Positions 11,301-21,843 of a stretch of 64,000 bases of DNA are shown here, piece after piece. The notes beneath the pieces are model-generated. The model was not told the DNA's origin, did no database searches, and saw nothing but the letters and a program-made list of their open reading frames with translations. Position 1 is the stretch's first letter. Each line of letters opens with the position of its first letter. This stretch comes from Centroberyx gerrardi (lineage: Eukaryota; Chordata; Actinopteri; Beryciformes; Berycidae), in the NCBI RefSeq assembly GCF_048128805.1, contig NC_135998.1, positions 20,849,156-20,913,155 on the forward strand, written 5' to 3'. The translations under genes and the position numbers were made by a program.

Positions 11301-12422
11301 GACCAACATTAACGAAAAACTTGAACTCAGACGAGATGTTAGAAGGATCAGCCAAGATCGTATCATCCACTAGGAATTGTGATGGAAAAGATGGGGCCGC
11401 TCTTTTTTTGTTCAATAGATGATTAATGACTTTCCATGTTTGTTTTATGTTGTTTGAAGATTCCTTAAATCTAACAGAGAAATTGTTATTTTTGGCTATT
11501 CTGAGTAAATGTGTACATTTATTGCTGTACTTCTTATAACTGGCTTCATTCAACGGAGATGGACTAGAAAGAAACTTCTTATATAATTTATGTTTTTTTG
11601 CTAGACTCTTTCGCAGACCAGATGTAAACCAAGGTTTTCCGTCACACTTCTTATTATGTGCTTTTACTAAAGGAAAATATTTGGAGAAAACAGACTTGAA
11701 TATTGATAAAAAAGTAAGATACACTTTTTCCACATCGTCTTTCCTGTAAACCATGTCCCATGAAGTTTGACTAATCAATCTGCCAAAACGGTCCATGTTT
11801 GACTTGTTGAATATTCTATGTTTGTTTTCTGCGATGCGGTTTTATTTCCAAAGGATTAAAAATTGGAAAATGATCAGAGATATCTGAGATCAACACCATA
11901 TTTTGAAGAGGATTGTGTAAGCTACCTTTCTCTCCATTTAAGTCTATCGTGATGTAATCTAGACATGCAATGACCTCCACTCTTAAGCCGCTAGATGTTT
12001 TCTATCATTCGCTAAATATATTTACATTTATAACCGGAGATACCTGTGATATTCATGACTGTATTTTATAACACAAAGTGGGCTGGCCCTCTCTATGTTA
12101 CTGTTCTACAAGCCTAGTCACGCCTCTGGTTAGCACTGACATGGGAGAGACTGCTTGTAGTTTGTGATCTATATACCTGGAATGAATTACAGCAAGACAA
12201 TTCAGAAATCTGATAAAGAACCTGAATAGCTTGAAATGTGAATGTTTTAATTGATTATTGGGGAATGTTTTGATTGATGATTGTAAATATTATGTGTCTT
12301 TGTGTCCATGTTTGTAAACTCAGCACTCTTGAAAAAGAGGAACCCGTCCCTCAATGTGTTCTCTGAGTATTAAATAAAGGTTACATAAAGTGAGATGAAA
12401 TGCATTCACCCATGCATGCACA

Positions 12423-12456
<34 letters not shown>

Positions 12457-15400
12457 GACCACGCAGTGCACAAACGTTACTTACTATTGTCTTCTTCTGA
12501 GTTGCTTTGGCCCATCTCACCCTGCTGTTGGACAGCGTAGCTGTTATTCCCTCCACTAAAGGGGTCATTGGGCATCAATGTCCCATAAAGGTTCGGCCCG
12601 GTGTTCAAAGAAGAAGACTCTGCTCTTGGACTGACCTCTCTGTGGCGCTTCCATGCTGTTATGGCCGTAAACAGGGTAGCCGCAAGAGGAATCGCCACCA
12701 TTACACAACACACAAACCTGAGGGAAAAAAAGTATCTAAGGTAGGTTGTTTTATGTGTACAGATTGGTCTATATTCCATGCACTAGAGCTTAATGAGGCT
12801 ACTGTTACCATAACCGATTACATGAAATTCTGCGTCAACAGTGTGGTAGCCAAGAAGGATGTCGTCGTCTATCCTAACAATAAACCCTATATTACAAAAG
12901 AAAGTAAAGACTGCATAAATAGGAAAAAGCAAGCCTTTAGAAATAAAGACAGGGCAGGACTGTCAGTAGTTCAAAAAGAACTTAAACAACTCCTTACAAA
13001 TGCAAGGGAACAACACAGGCAAACGATGGAACAGAGCTTTCAAACTTCACACACTTTGGGACACAATGAAATCAGTTACTAATATGAACCCTGCAAAAAA
13101 ACAAATGATCACCTTGGATGAACAACAAAAATCAAACGAGCTGAATGACTTTTACTTGAGGTTTGATTCACAAAACTTCTCTCATGAGTGTGACAATATG
13201 TTGCAGTCTCTGCCAGACACTGATGCCACCTGCTGGCTAGAAGTGGACCCACCTAGTGTTCAGCGTCTTTTCAGTAGGGTGTGCACTAATAAGTCCACAG
13301 GCCCAGACGGACTGCCAGCTTTTTTGCTCAAAAGCTGTGCAGAGGAATTGACATCAGCATGGTGTCCCATATTCCAACGGTCCTTAGACACTCACACTGT
13401 CCCAGCTTTGTGGAAGAAGTCAATCATCACACCAGTGCCTAAAAAGCCCTGTGCCACAGTGAATAATGATTTTCGTCCTGTAGCTTTGACCTCGATTGTA
13501 ATGAAATGTTTTGAGAAATTTGTAGTGTCCCTGCTCAAGAAGGGAGTCGAGCCAATGTTAGATACATGTCAATTTGCCTATAAGCATGAGCGCAGCACTG
13601 AAGACGCCATCCTCAGCATTTCGCAATTTATTTCCAAGCACCTTGAGAACACAAAAGCCTGCGCTCGAATTTGATTTATTGATTTCAGTTCAGCGTTTAA
13701 TACTGTGCAACCCTACCTGCTTTTAGAGAAGCTGAAGGACATGAGTGTTAACACTACCCTGATTAGATGGTTTTATTCTTTTTTAACTAATAGGACACAG
13801 CAAGTGAAGGTCAATGGGACGCTGTCAGAGATCAAACACAGCAATACAGGGGTCCCACAAGGTTGTGTTGTATCAGCTATACTCTTTACATTGTACACTA
13901 ATGACTGCAGGAAAGTACACCCCAATAATTATATTATAAAATTTGCTGATGATACTGTGATTTTGAGCCTTCTCCACAAGGACATGGACCCTTCTGTGTA
14001 CCACGATGAGATAGACATCTTCATCAAGTGGTGTGACACCAACCATCTAATTTTAAATGCCACCAAAACACAGGAGATGGTCTTTGGCCCGAGGCAAGTG
14101 ACTGACCATGAGCCAGTGGTCATCAAAAACCAGACAATCATTCAGGTGTCCTCGTATAAATACTTAGGTGTCCACATAGACAACCTTCTTTGCTGGAAAA
14201 TACACATTGATAACCTGTGCAGTAGACTGCAGCAGAGACTTTACTTTCTAAGGTGATTGAGGCTGTATGGAGCGAGCAGCTGATGTTCTAGAGAGCATCA
14301 TTAGATATGGAATTACAGCATGGTTTGGCAACCTAACAGTCTAACTGAAAAGCAGGCTTGCCAGCATGCACAAAACAGCTATGAAGGTAATAGGGAAGAA
14401 AGAATATGAGCCCATACAGAGCCTGTACGAGCAGGCAGTCATGAAACAAGCAACAAAATATCATTGCGGACTCTCAACATCCCCTCTTCTCTGAATACGA
14501 ACCTCTGCCATCAGGAAGAAGACTCCGTGTGCCAAAGTGCAAATCAAACCGCTTGAAGCTATCGTTTGTTCCAGCCTCCATCAAGCTGCTGAACTCTAAT
14601 GCTAAATCTTAGTGCAATAGAGCAATGTGCAATAAATACACAAGCACTTTAGCACTTAGCACTTTTGCACTTTAATTCCTACAGTTTCTTTTTAAGCCGT
14701 CGTGTTGTCAATGTCAAATGTATAGTCAAATGTCTTTTTTATGTCTTTAAGATGTTTTTATGTGAAGCAACTGTCTAGCATCGTGTCAAACGCTTCTCAT
14801 GTTTTGTGATGTTTTTTATGTGAAGCAACGGACCGTAGCACTGTGCCCAAGACAAATTTCCCCTCGGGGACAATAAAGTTTACTCTACTCTACTAGGTTA
14901 AGATTGGCCAATGTTTTTTTCCTGAGGTGAAGTCCTGCACTTGCTGCACGTGAAAAGAGCCACTTTTCCACTCCAGTCTACAGTGACATGTACATGGACA
15001 TAGGACAGGAGGAGGTAAAGAAATTAGGCGAGACTATTGAAATTCAATCTTATACTCACAGGCAAATGATAGCTGAGGCGTCTGGGGTGGCGGTGTTGGA
15101 CAAACAGCTGATCATGATAATTGCTTGACTGGACTGAGGGACCAGGCTGGGAGGAAAAGGAGGAATGAGGGATGTCTGACCCAGCTGAAATCTCTCTGGG
15201 AAGCAATGAAACAAGTCAAAGGTATAAGGAAAAATATTGTTCTAATGATATTACAATGGATCAGTTACATCCAATGAAAGAAGATATTGAAATCCACTGA
15301 CCATGCGCCAGCAGCATTTGCACGTCCTCTTCCCCACAGGAGTCAGGAACACAAATGCCCACAAAGTAGTGGACCATGTCCTGGTAAAAATATAATTATT

Positions 15401-17454
15401 TCAAACATAAATGTAAACAAAGCTTAAAATATGAACACTAAAAGTGCAGATAAGGAATAAAATGTGCTCCTTATATCATTGTTGTACTTTCTCCGGAAAT
15501 GTCCCAGCTCAGGCAATTGTGGGTCAGCTGATGGTATAGCTGCCTAAGAACAATGTCACACTGGACAGACTTTCTTTCATCACATATGGTGCCAAGCTAG
15601 TGGACATCAGTTGCAGTGGCTCCTGCTCTCCTTTCTACAACTATTCTATTTTTTTATATTTTTTATATACTTACAGCGTGCATAAATGCATTACTGCTGT
15701 CTTTTTTGTTTACTTTTTTGGTACGTGTATCACTTTTCTGACCTTACGAACAGACGTGGAAATTATGCTGTTACACTTGGGAATAGCTCATCGCCATGAA
15801 GCTGGCAGCTGGTGAAGTCTGAAGAATCTACCATCTGAGCTGTTGGCATGACAGAGAGGGAAGAGTAACAGTATATATGTTACATTGTAGATACACTCAA
15901 TACCAACTTAATAGATGCACTTATTACCAGGTAGACCCTGTTATTGCCTTCAGAGCAGCCTAAATTCTTTGAGGCATGGATTCAACAAGATGCTGGAAAC
16001 GCTGGAAACGTCCACCAGCCGCAGTTCGTCCATCAAAAGTTGAGCATCAACATTGGACTATCCAAATAAAGTGAGAATTAGCATTATTGCATATTTTGTT
16101 GATGCATAAATGATTTGAAAATCTGTTTGATTTTGTTTATTCAAGAATAACTTAAATTGTCCCTATTTTTTTTTACTGGGGCACAGCAAAATATTACTGG
16201 TGCTTGTGCCCCAGTAAATGAATCTAACGACACCCCACTTGCAATTCTCCTTTGACTTCTCTCATCATGCATCTATTCTCTCATCAGTGCATCTATCTAA
16301 AGAGACTTTACTCCCACAGGACTGTCGCTGGCTTTATGTGCTTTGTTTATTGCACCATTTTCAGTAAACTCCAGACACTGTAGTGCGCCAAAATGCCAGG
16401 TGGGTCACCATTTACGAGATGGTGGAATCAGAAAATCTGGCATTAACAGTCATACCACATTCAAAGTCACTTAAATCACAAGCAGTAACTGAACCTCTCA
16501 ACCACAGAATTTGAATGGATAGTCAGGTAACAGTCTTTCCCATTCAAATCAACATTCATCTTATCTTAACTGTTTCTTCACCTGCTTGAGGGAAACCCGG
16601 CAGTACTGTCCAGAGAAGGTGGGACCTCGGGCAGACTGACACTCCTGCAGTGAGCCGGGCCTGTTGATATTACCCCCATCAACATCGCTGCCTATCTTCC
16701 CAATTGCATCGTACACTGAGAATATACACAAAAGCACACACACACACACACACACACACACAACATAGAAGTTAGGCTGCTTCACACATTGTTCATTTGC
16801 CAAAGTAGTTAGAGAGGTATTAATGTTGCCAGAAATGTGTTGGACAGACAAGCCTAGTTCACATTACTCATAAAACCGTTTTTATTGTTGCAAGTTTTTC
16901 TTTTTTAAAGATTAAAATAAAACAGAAACATTATTCCAAACACCCTCCACAAATAACAACCAGGGAATCTAAGTCACTCTGGATAAGAGTAACACCGAAA
17001 TGCCTAAAATAATACATGTAATATGTGGTATGATGACTATAATTGCACAAGTATGTAATTTATTCTATGATTCAAGAATTACAAGTAATTTTGTTGAGCC
17101 TCCTCGTTAACCCACTTGAACATTTCACAGATTGCACAGGGTGCTACTTGCTGTCATTTAGTTTACAACACTTTAAAGACAAAAATAACAAACTTAAAAC
17201 CCCCAAACCTGAATTCAAAGTGCAATCTACACAAGTGTTACTCTATCACTAAGCATAAGGAAAGCCCTCTTGAAAAATCAGCTTACTCATCACTTACTTA
17301 GAACAGCGTATTGCTTTGGCCTGTCCTGGTTAATCTCCCAGAGGAAGGCCTCAGTATCCTGCATACATCTCTCAGACACATTCAAGGCCTGGGTTCTTCC
17401 CAGCACTACACTACACCCTGCAACCAGAACGATGACCACCCAATCCAAGGTCAT
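4067..17454 (-). CDS. oacyl: O-acyltransferase-like protein (NRF-6 / acyltransferase-3 family), 3' end outside window
   Basis: Eleven GT-AG exons in matching phase: 17298-17454, 16582-16715, 15302-15380, 15060-15195, 12485-12717, 5839-6051, 5639-5741, 5359-5460, 4651-4816, 4353-4432, 4067-4177; about 504 codons. It starts with a hydrophobic signal peptide (MTLDWVVIVLVAG). A cysteine-containing NRF region (exons 2-4; FVGICVPDSCGEED) follows, then a membrane segment (exon 5). The acyltransferase-3 part has NGIRALSLLWIISGHS with the family's conserved His (exon 6), VYVSVDTFLLLGG (exon 7) and CVPWAWYLSLDFQCY (exon 10), plus further hydrophobic helices in exons 9 and 11. The family comprises multi-pass membrane proteins thought to move acyl groups; the substrate is unknown. 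Family members are usually near 650-700 residues, so roughly a quarter is missing: no further exon is recognisable in 1-4066. Introns 4 and 5 are full of mobile elements. The symbol rests on family match plus position beside znf532, as for human OACYLP. Confidence 0.87.
4977..5302. repeat. Interspersed repeat ending in (GATA)n, copy 1
   Basis: Blocks such as GTAGGTGTTATTTGTTCTGC, GAAGACTGTGG and CAGTGCTATTGTG-like sequence recur in the same order at 52101-52901. Both copies end in an AGATAG- or GAGA-type microsatellite; here it is about eleven GATA units at 5258-5302. It lies in oacyl intron 8. No coding potential. Probably an old transposable element; family not recognised. Confidence 0.6.
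6619..8016. mobile_element. Probable DNA element framed by a repeated ~24-bp inverted motif
   Basis: The motif (T)ACAAAGGCAAA(G)nnCAGTAACT occurs near 6619 (forward), 6788 (forward, followed at once by an inverted copy), 7756 (inverted), 7804 (forward) and 7992 (inverted). The outermost copies face each other like terminal inverted repeats about 1.4 kb apart; the inner ones form hairpin-like pairs. No transposase frame is seen. It lies in oacyl intron 5 directly beside a LINE tail. The superfamily is not recognised and no clear target duplication was found, so the ends are approximate. Confidence 0.5.
8235..8756 (+). mobile_element. 3' fragment of a second LINE, plus sense
   Basis: The phrase GCTAACTCTGGCTCATTTAC followed by TGATGTGCATTGTCCCTGG and an A-rich tail (8731-8755) is the typical 3' end of a common fish LINE. 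It abuts the end of the minus-sense LINE reading frame, whose apparent 3' UTR resumes at 8041-8230. It therefore probably inserted into that 3' UTR. The left boundary is approximate; no target duplication was recognised. Confidence 0.5.
9384..10366. mobile_element. hAT-type element nested in the minus-sense LINE
   Basis: The ends are CAGTGCCTGAA (from 9384) and its inverse TTCAGGCACTG (to 10366). An exact 8-bp duplication AATATTTC flanks it (9376-9383 and 10367-10374). Removing the element and one duplication brings the two halves of the surrounding LINE reverse-transcriptase frame back together (NFIIFTGKYKK side and the C-terminal side). The 983 bp carry no recognisable transposase, so it is non-autonomous and younger than the LINE. 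Confidence 0.87.
12060..12390 (+). mobile_element. LINE 3' end fragment
   Basis: The stretch ends with CTCTTGAAAAAGAGGAACCC, then TCTCTGAGTATTAAATAAAGG. This is the familiar 3' terminus (stem-like CTCTTGAAAAAGAG plus TAAATAAAGG) of fish L2/CR1-like LINEs. Degenerate C-terminal coding remnants precede it. It lies in oacyl intron 5, about 100 bp from exon 5. Confidence 0.6.
12421..12454. repeat. (CA)n microsatellite
   Basis: About 15 CA units, between a LINE fragment and the oacyl exon 5 donor site. Confidence 0.9.
12740..14897 (+). mobile_element. 5'-truncated LINE (L2/Rex1-like) filling oacyl intron 4
   Basis: The conceptual protein runs from a linker (DYMKFCVNSVVAKKD; YPNNKPYITKESKDC) through reverse-transcriptase motifs: STGPDGLPAFLLKSC, FRPVALTSIVMKCFEK, CQFAYKHERSTEDAIL, FIDFSSAFN, TGVPQGCVVSAILFTLYTND and an intact FADDTVIL. 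One frameshift near 13030, a TGA at 13672-13674 just before FIDFSSAFN, and a further break after 14256 disable it. The 3' end has the L2-type CCCCTCGGGGACAATAAAG and a short (ACTCT)n tail at 14880-14897. It is antisense to oacyl and makes up over 90% of the intron (12718-15059). Its truncated end lies about 20 bases from the exon 5 acceptor. Confidence 0.82.
16173..16217. repeat. Short perfect inverted repeat
   Basis: TTACTGGGGCACA (16173-16185) is mirrored by TGTGCCCCAGTAA (16205-16217): 13-bp arms around a 19-base loop, in oacyl intron 2. Function unknown; possibly the end of an old element. Confidence 0.7.
16736..16762. repeat. (CA)n microsatellite
   Basis: About 13 CA units immediately upstream (minus sense) of the oacyl exon 2 acceptor. 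On the gene's strand it reads (TG)n, about 20 bases before the AG. Confidence 0.85.
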
Positions 17455-17489
17455 TTTGTGAAGCAGTGCATCTTTTTAGTGAAACCACC

Positions 17490-17497
17490 TTTAAATA
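17490..17497 (-). promoter_or_regulatory. TATA-like box close to oacyl start
   Basis: On the minus strand TATTTAAA stands about 36 bases before the oacyl ATG (17454). If used, the leader would be only about 10-15 bases. This competes with the more distant candidate at 18338-18405. Confidence 0.25.
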
Positions 17498-18337
17498 ACA
17501 TAGGCGGGGACCCGTCATCATCACCAAGGCGGGGTGAAATTCTGCTTCCACAAATTGTCATGGCAAGTCTGGACACCACACCTGTCTTTCTACATCGGGT
17601 GGGAGTGGGATTTCGTTAAAAGGTCCCGAGGCTTACAAACAAGATCCAATTTGCACTGTTAATTACAACACCACCTGGGGCCTGGGAGTCACGGACCAGC
17701 AGCATATAAAAACTAAACGGACCTATCGATCCCTGTGGGGATATTAGGTCAATGCAACAGCAGAAAGTAAAATGATTCAGCATAGAAAAAGAAAATAGAA
17801 TAAGCACACAACTAGAATATAAAAATAAGCAATAGAAATAGTAAAAAATAATAAAATAATCACACAATCTCAATCTCAATCAACAATAACAATCTCACCT
17901 ACAATTTTAGGGTTACGCCAACATATTCTGCCGGTCGGCAATTTAAGTAAGTAGCCTATGTGAGAAATGGATTAGTAACATCTGTGTTCTTCCCTTGACA
18001 GACAGACGTCTTACCTCTGTAATGGGAAACCGCAATTAGTGGCATTGTGCCAGAAACATGAGACTGCTGCGGGTGACCCAGGTATCCTAAATATTCCTTT
18101 TGTTTTTGGATAGAGTGAAGCAAACCACTCATTCAACATTTCACATGCGTTTGATTTGACCAACACAACGCACAACAGACTTAAGAACAGACAAGTGTTT
18201 TATTCTCACTTTCTGACTCGGGATATCAGACAATCAGTGGTGGTGAAGGACCGGCGGTGAAGAGGTGGCTAAAGAGGATGCCTGTGTGCCCGGTGTTCCG
18301 CGCAGGACTGCGCCCCCGTACACCAGTGTCACTCGTG

Positions 18338-18405
18338 TTATATAGCATTTCTCCACCAAATGGCGCGTAGGCTGCTCCACAACTGAATCTGTGGCTTTCA
18401 CTTTC
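18338..18405 (-). promoter_or_regulatory. Candidate minus-strand promoter: ISRE plus TATA
   Basis: A perfect interferon-stimulated response element core (GAAAGTGAAA on the minus strand; TTTCACTTTC at 18396-18405) lies about 50 bases upstream of TATATAA (18338-18344, minus strand), in a locally GC-rich stretch. It points toward oacyl, whose ATG is about 0.9 kb away, and would imply a non-coding first exon. Motif match only. Confidence 0.3.
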
Positions 18406-20887
18406 CTGAACCAAACTCGAGTCTGCTCAGCGCTCAGTAGCCTGTGTCTGCTCTGGTCTGCTGCGGGAGGGAGACAGCTTTGGTACAGCGAACAAACTAG
18501 GCGTATCTTGCAATAATGCTTTGAATTAACTGAAGATTAATGTTGTCTATGTTGTCACATACATTTATTTAAGCTTTTATTAATTTATTAAGGCCTCGGA
18601 ATCTTTGATTGCTAACCGTTCTTTACTCAGAGCCAGGCGAACATTTTTATTGGGCTAGTGTGCAGTCAAAATAGTTTTGTTTCTTTTTTTTTTTGTCCTC
18701 AGCTTAATTTTGATATGCACGCAGGCTAAGCTTGCTTCTTGTTTTCTTACCTTTTCTGTGTTCGAAGCAAGTCACAAGGCTGTCTGAAACAAAACAGGTA
18801 AAGGTTTTAGACGTAGTAACAGATGTTGAAATGCTATTTCCCCTTGTTTGTTTGTTTGTTTTTTACTTCATGTAAAACTACATAACAAATAAATTGGTCT
18901 AATTAGGCTAGGATACATTGACTGGACAGTTAACAGACCACAGAGGAATTATTATAACTTTCAACTGACAAGCAAAACACATGTAGGCCTATTGCTTGTT
19001 GATATACTATCAACCTACCATATCAACTATGAAAAAAAGTTATTTCTCTTTTCCGTATCTGTATCCCCAGACATGACATCCAAAGGTTAGGTTCACCCTC
19101 CAACACCCCCTGGACTATTTGCTCATTAATATGCTTGTTTGGGTTCTTGCTGTGTTAGATCTGGTTGGGTACAATCTATTCTAACTGGAAAGGACAATGT
19201 GTTCTACAAATGGGTTAAAGGGGTAAAGTAGGCCAACAGAAAAAAAAATGGTTTGTGGTTGTAGTTAAGGTTTGGTTCATTTGTTGATGGCATTTCTCCA
19301 GTTCTTTGGGTACAAAAAGTCTACATGTTTTGATAGACTTAAATGTGGGCGAAAAGTATGCATTTTGCAGCAAAAGCAACTTTGATATGAACTGTGGAAT
19401 CTGTATTTCACCCTCTATGCCGTTCTTTCTCGGTTTGTATGGGAATCCAATGCAAGAATGTCATGACTGAACCCAAGTTGGTCTTTAGTTTGTACATTGC
19501 AATCCTGGTTGATTTATCATTACTTGTGTATCAGAACTAAGGCACAGAATCACTCACATGGGAAAGCCTATACAAGCCTTTTGAGTATTTTAGATGTGTG
19601 ATAGGCCTACCACTCATTCACAAATGTACAAAAGTAGTGACCTCAAACTTTACACATGACAGAACTCACTGTAACATAACCATCAGATAATATTGATATG
19701 CTGTCTTGCCCCGAATGTTTCACCTCCCTGTGTAGTTTGGTGAAAATCAAGGGATCTCAGCTTACTGAAGGGTTCAATTCCAATGTAGGCTAAGTTAATG
19801 TACATTTCCCCTCAATCTTCCTCTCTACTGTTTTTTTCTTAGTCTCCTGGATGGTGAGTGAATTGAACCCAAGTCATAAAATGATTGCTTTTATGCCTTA
19901 TGATTCAGGATAGACAGACATTTTCATGTCCAGAGGTAGTGGCAGTCCACCTGTCTTTGGGTCTACATGCGGGCCTACCCCTGCTGGTCTGGGCTTCAGT
20001 CCCACCAGAACCTTCTCTGATGTTTTCCCCTATTCTGTACCCCCCTCTCTTTCCTATTGCCTCAAAAATTTAAATAACTAAGGAGAGTGGACTGGCCACT
20101 CTAAAAGCAAAATACTGTCATTTACCCATTATAATGGATAGCAAGACTAGAGCCAAGGTGTGTATCATGACTTTCCCCAGTGTTTCCCCAGTCATAGAGA
20201 GGAATTAAGAAAAGCAAAACACAAATATGAAAACACAAATGGGATGGGAAGTGAAGTTTGAGAAAGGTCACAGTGGCTCAGTGGTGTTTGTTGCATGTCA
20301 TCCCCATCTTTCCTGTGTCAGTACAGTGAATGCTGCCCAATAAAGTAACAATGTCTTATTATGTTCTTCACAAAAATTGATTAAGGTCATAGACCAACTT
20401 TTGCTCAATGAAGTAGTCAGATAGCGTATAGGCCCTCTTATTTGTATTGGATGTACAAAGCCAGGACAAAAAGAGGACAGACTGAATCAATGGACATACG
20501 TAGGCTTTGCAATCAGAGCCAACAACACAGTTTTGTCCTATGGCTGAAGGAACTGAAGACATAAGACTGGCCACTAGAGGGGGAGATCGTCTTAAAAACT
20601 ATTTAAGAGAAAAACCTTCAGATCCTTACATTAAATGTCATGACTTTCCAATGAAGAAATAGATTACAGACCTTTGCTGTGGTCCAGTTACTGCAATAAA
20701 TCTGCCCGTTATTCATTTATTTTATTTGTCTCTTAAACTTTTTTTTTCCACTCATGCTAAAGACAGTGCAAACCCACTTAGGTACACAACACCCTGTGAC
20801 CACCTGTTTTAATTACAGCACTTTGGTAATTATGAACTAAGTTCTAGCCATTAGGTCTGGGTGACCCAGACGTTATATCACTTTCCT

Positions 20888-20983
20888 CCTCTAGAGTAAA
20901 GTCTACTCTTTCGTCCTCTAGAGTAAAGTCTACTCTTTCGTCCTCTAGAGTAAAGTCTACTCTTTACTCCTCTAGAGTAAAGC
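20888..20983. repeat. 27-bp palindromic tandem repeat, ~3.5 copies
   Basis: Units begin with CCTCTAGAG at 20888, 20915, 20942 and 20969, exactly 27 bases apart and almost identical. Each unit contains AGAGTA-AAGTC-TACTCT (6-bp arms, 5-base loop) and the palindrome CTCTAGAG, so every unit and the array as a whole can form hairpins. Confidence 0.9.
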
Positions 20984-21789
20984 GTAATAACGGGACGCTA
21001 TTAAACTTTGTCTGGCTGTAGTACAAATCTTTTTCTACAAATCATGTCTATTCTTTACTGAGCAGTATCTAATTAGGAAGGAAGTTAAGTAAAAGTTAAG
21101 TATTAACTTTAAATTTAACTTTGTTAAGATTTAACTTTAACTTAAAATCTTCACATCTTAGTTGCAGTTTTTCACACAACTCCAACAGTCCTCTTGCAAA
21201 TTAATCTATATGTTGTCACGCACAGGAGAACATACTTCTGTGTTGGTAAGGACTGCTGCCATACATTTGATGTGTTATGATATTAATACAGCTACATCTT
21301 TTGATAATCATAAGACAAAACACTGTCTTACAAGCAGTGCTTCTGATTTTGTATGTAATATATTCTAAATTATGTTTGCTAACTGTTCAGTTACTAACAT
21401 TAACTAGCAAGCCAAGAAGCCTAATGTTACTGTAATCTCCATAGAGGAGATTAAAGCATTTTATCAATTAAGGAGCTGCAATCACACTCAAATAAACTAA
21501 TAATGAATTAGGTCTATATGTCTGATGCACCATTGGACTGTACAGAATATATGCTTGTTTTGACGTGCCTTGATAAAGGCCAAGATTGCTGAAGTCCATT
21601 TTGAATTGCCTTCACTCTTTGACAAAAGACTTATATATATACTTCTCTCATCCTCCCCATGCCGTGCCCTGATTTTTGGAAAAACACAGCTCCGCCATAC
21701 AGCACATTCATTTAGTTACAGTGGCTTTCTTTTTCACCTTTTTCATGTATTGCTAGGACATCAAAGAGCACCTGGTTTACATCCCTGCT

Positions 21790-21790
<1 letters not shown>

Positions 21791-21841
<51 letters not shown>
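21791..21841. repeat. (CA)n microsatellite
   Basis: About 25 uninterrupted CA units in the intergenic region, followed by degenerate CA-rich sequence to about 21860. Confidence 0.95.

Positions 21842-21843
<2 letters not shown>

Larger units (their letters stand above)
8041..11995 (-). mobile_element. Decayed LINE with endonuclease end, reverse transcriptase and 3' tail, interrupted by other elements
   Basis: On the minus strand the conceptual protein shows an endonuclease end (SDISDHFP, near 11890), a linker (11239-11796), and reverse-transcriptase blocks FKTARVIPLFKSG and NNYRPISVLTCFSKVLERL with YGFRQNHSTDLALL (10796-11209). GVPQGSILGPLLFLIYINDL follows near 10600, and a C-terminal part with LYYSLMYPYLLYGNTVWA at 8818-9273. 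The catalytic F/YxDD site has become SAAD-TN followed by a stop near 10525, and other stops and frameshifts occur, so it is dead. A (TTTA)n tail (AAATAAATAAATA on the minus strand) at 8043-8060 marks the likely 3' end. It resembles jockey/CR1-L2-type non-LTR elements; exact clade uncertain. It occupies oacyl intron 5 in the same sense as the gene. Confidence 0.8.

Noticed and set aside
15890..16030. Repeat-like stretch (TACCAGGTAGACCCTG, GCATGGATTCAACAAG)
   Set aside because: It resembles a common fish interspersed repeat from memory, but I could find neither ends nor a second copy in the window.
20888..20983. CRISPR-like repeat array
   Set aside because: There are no spacers: the units are directly tandem, in a vertebrate genome.
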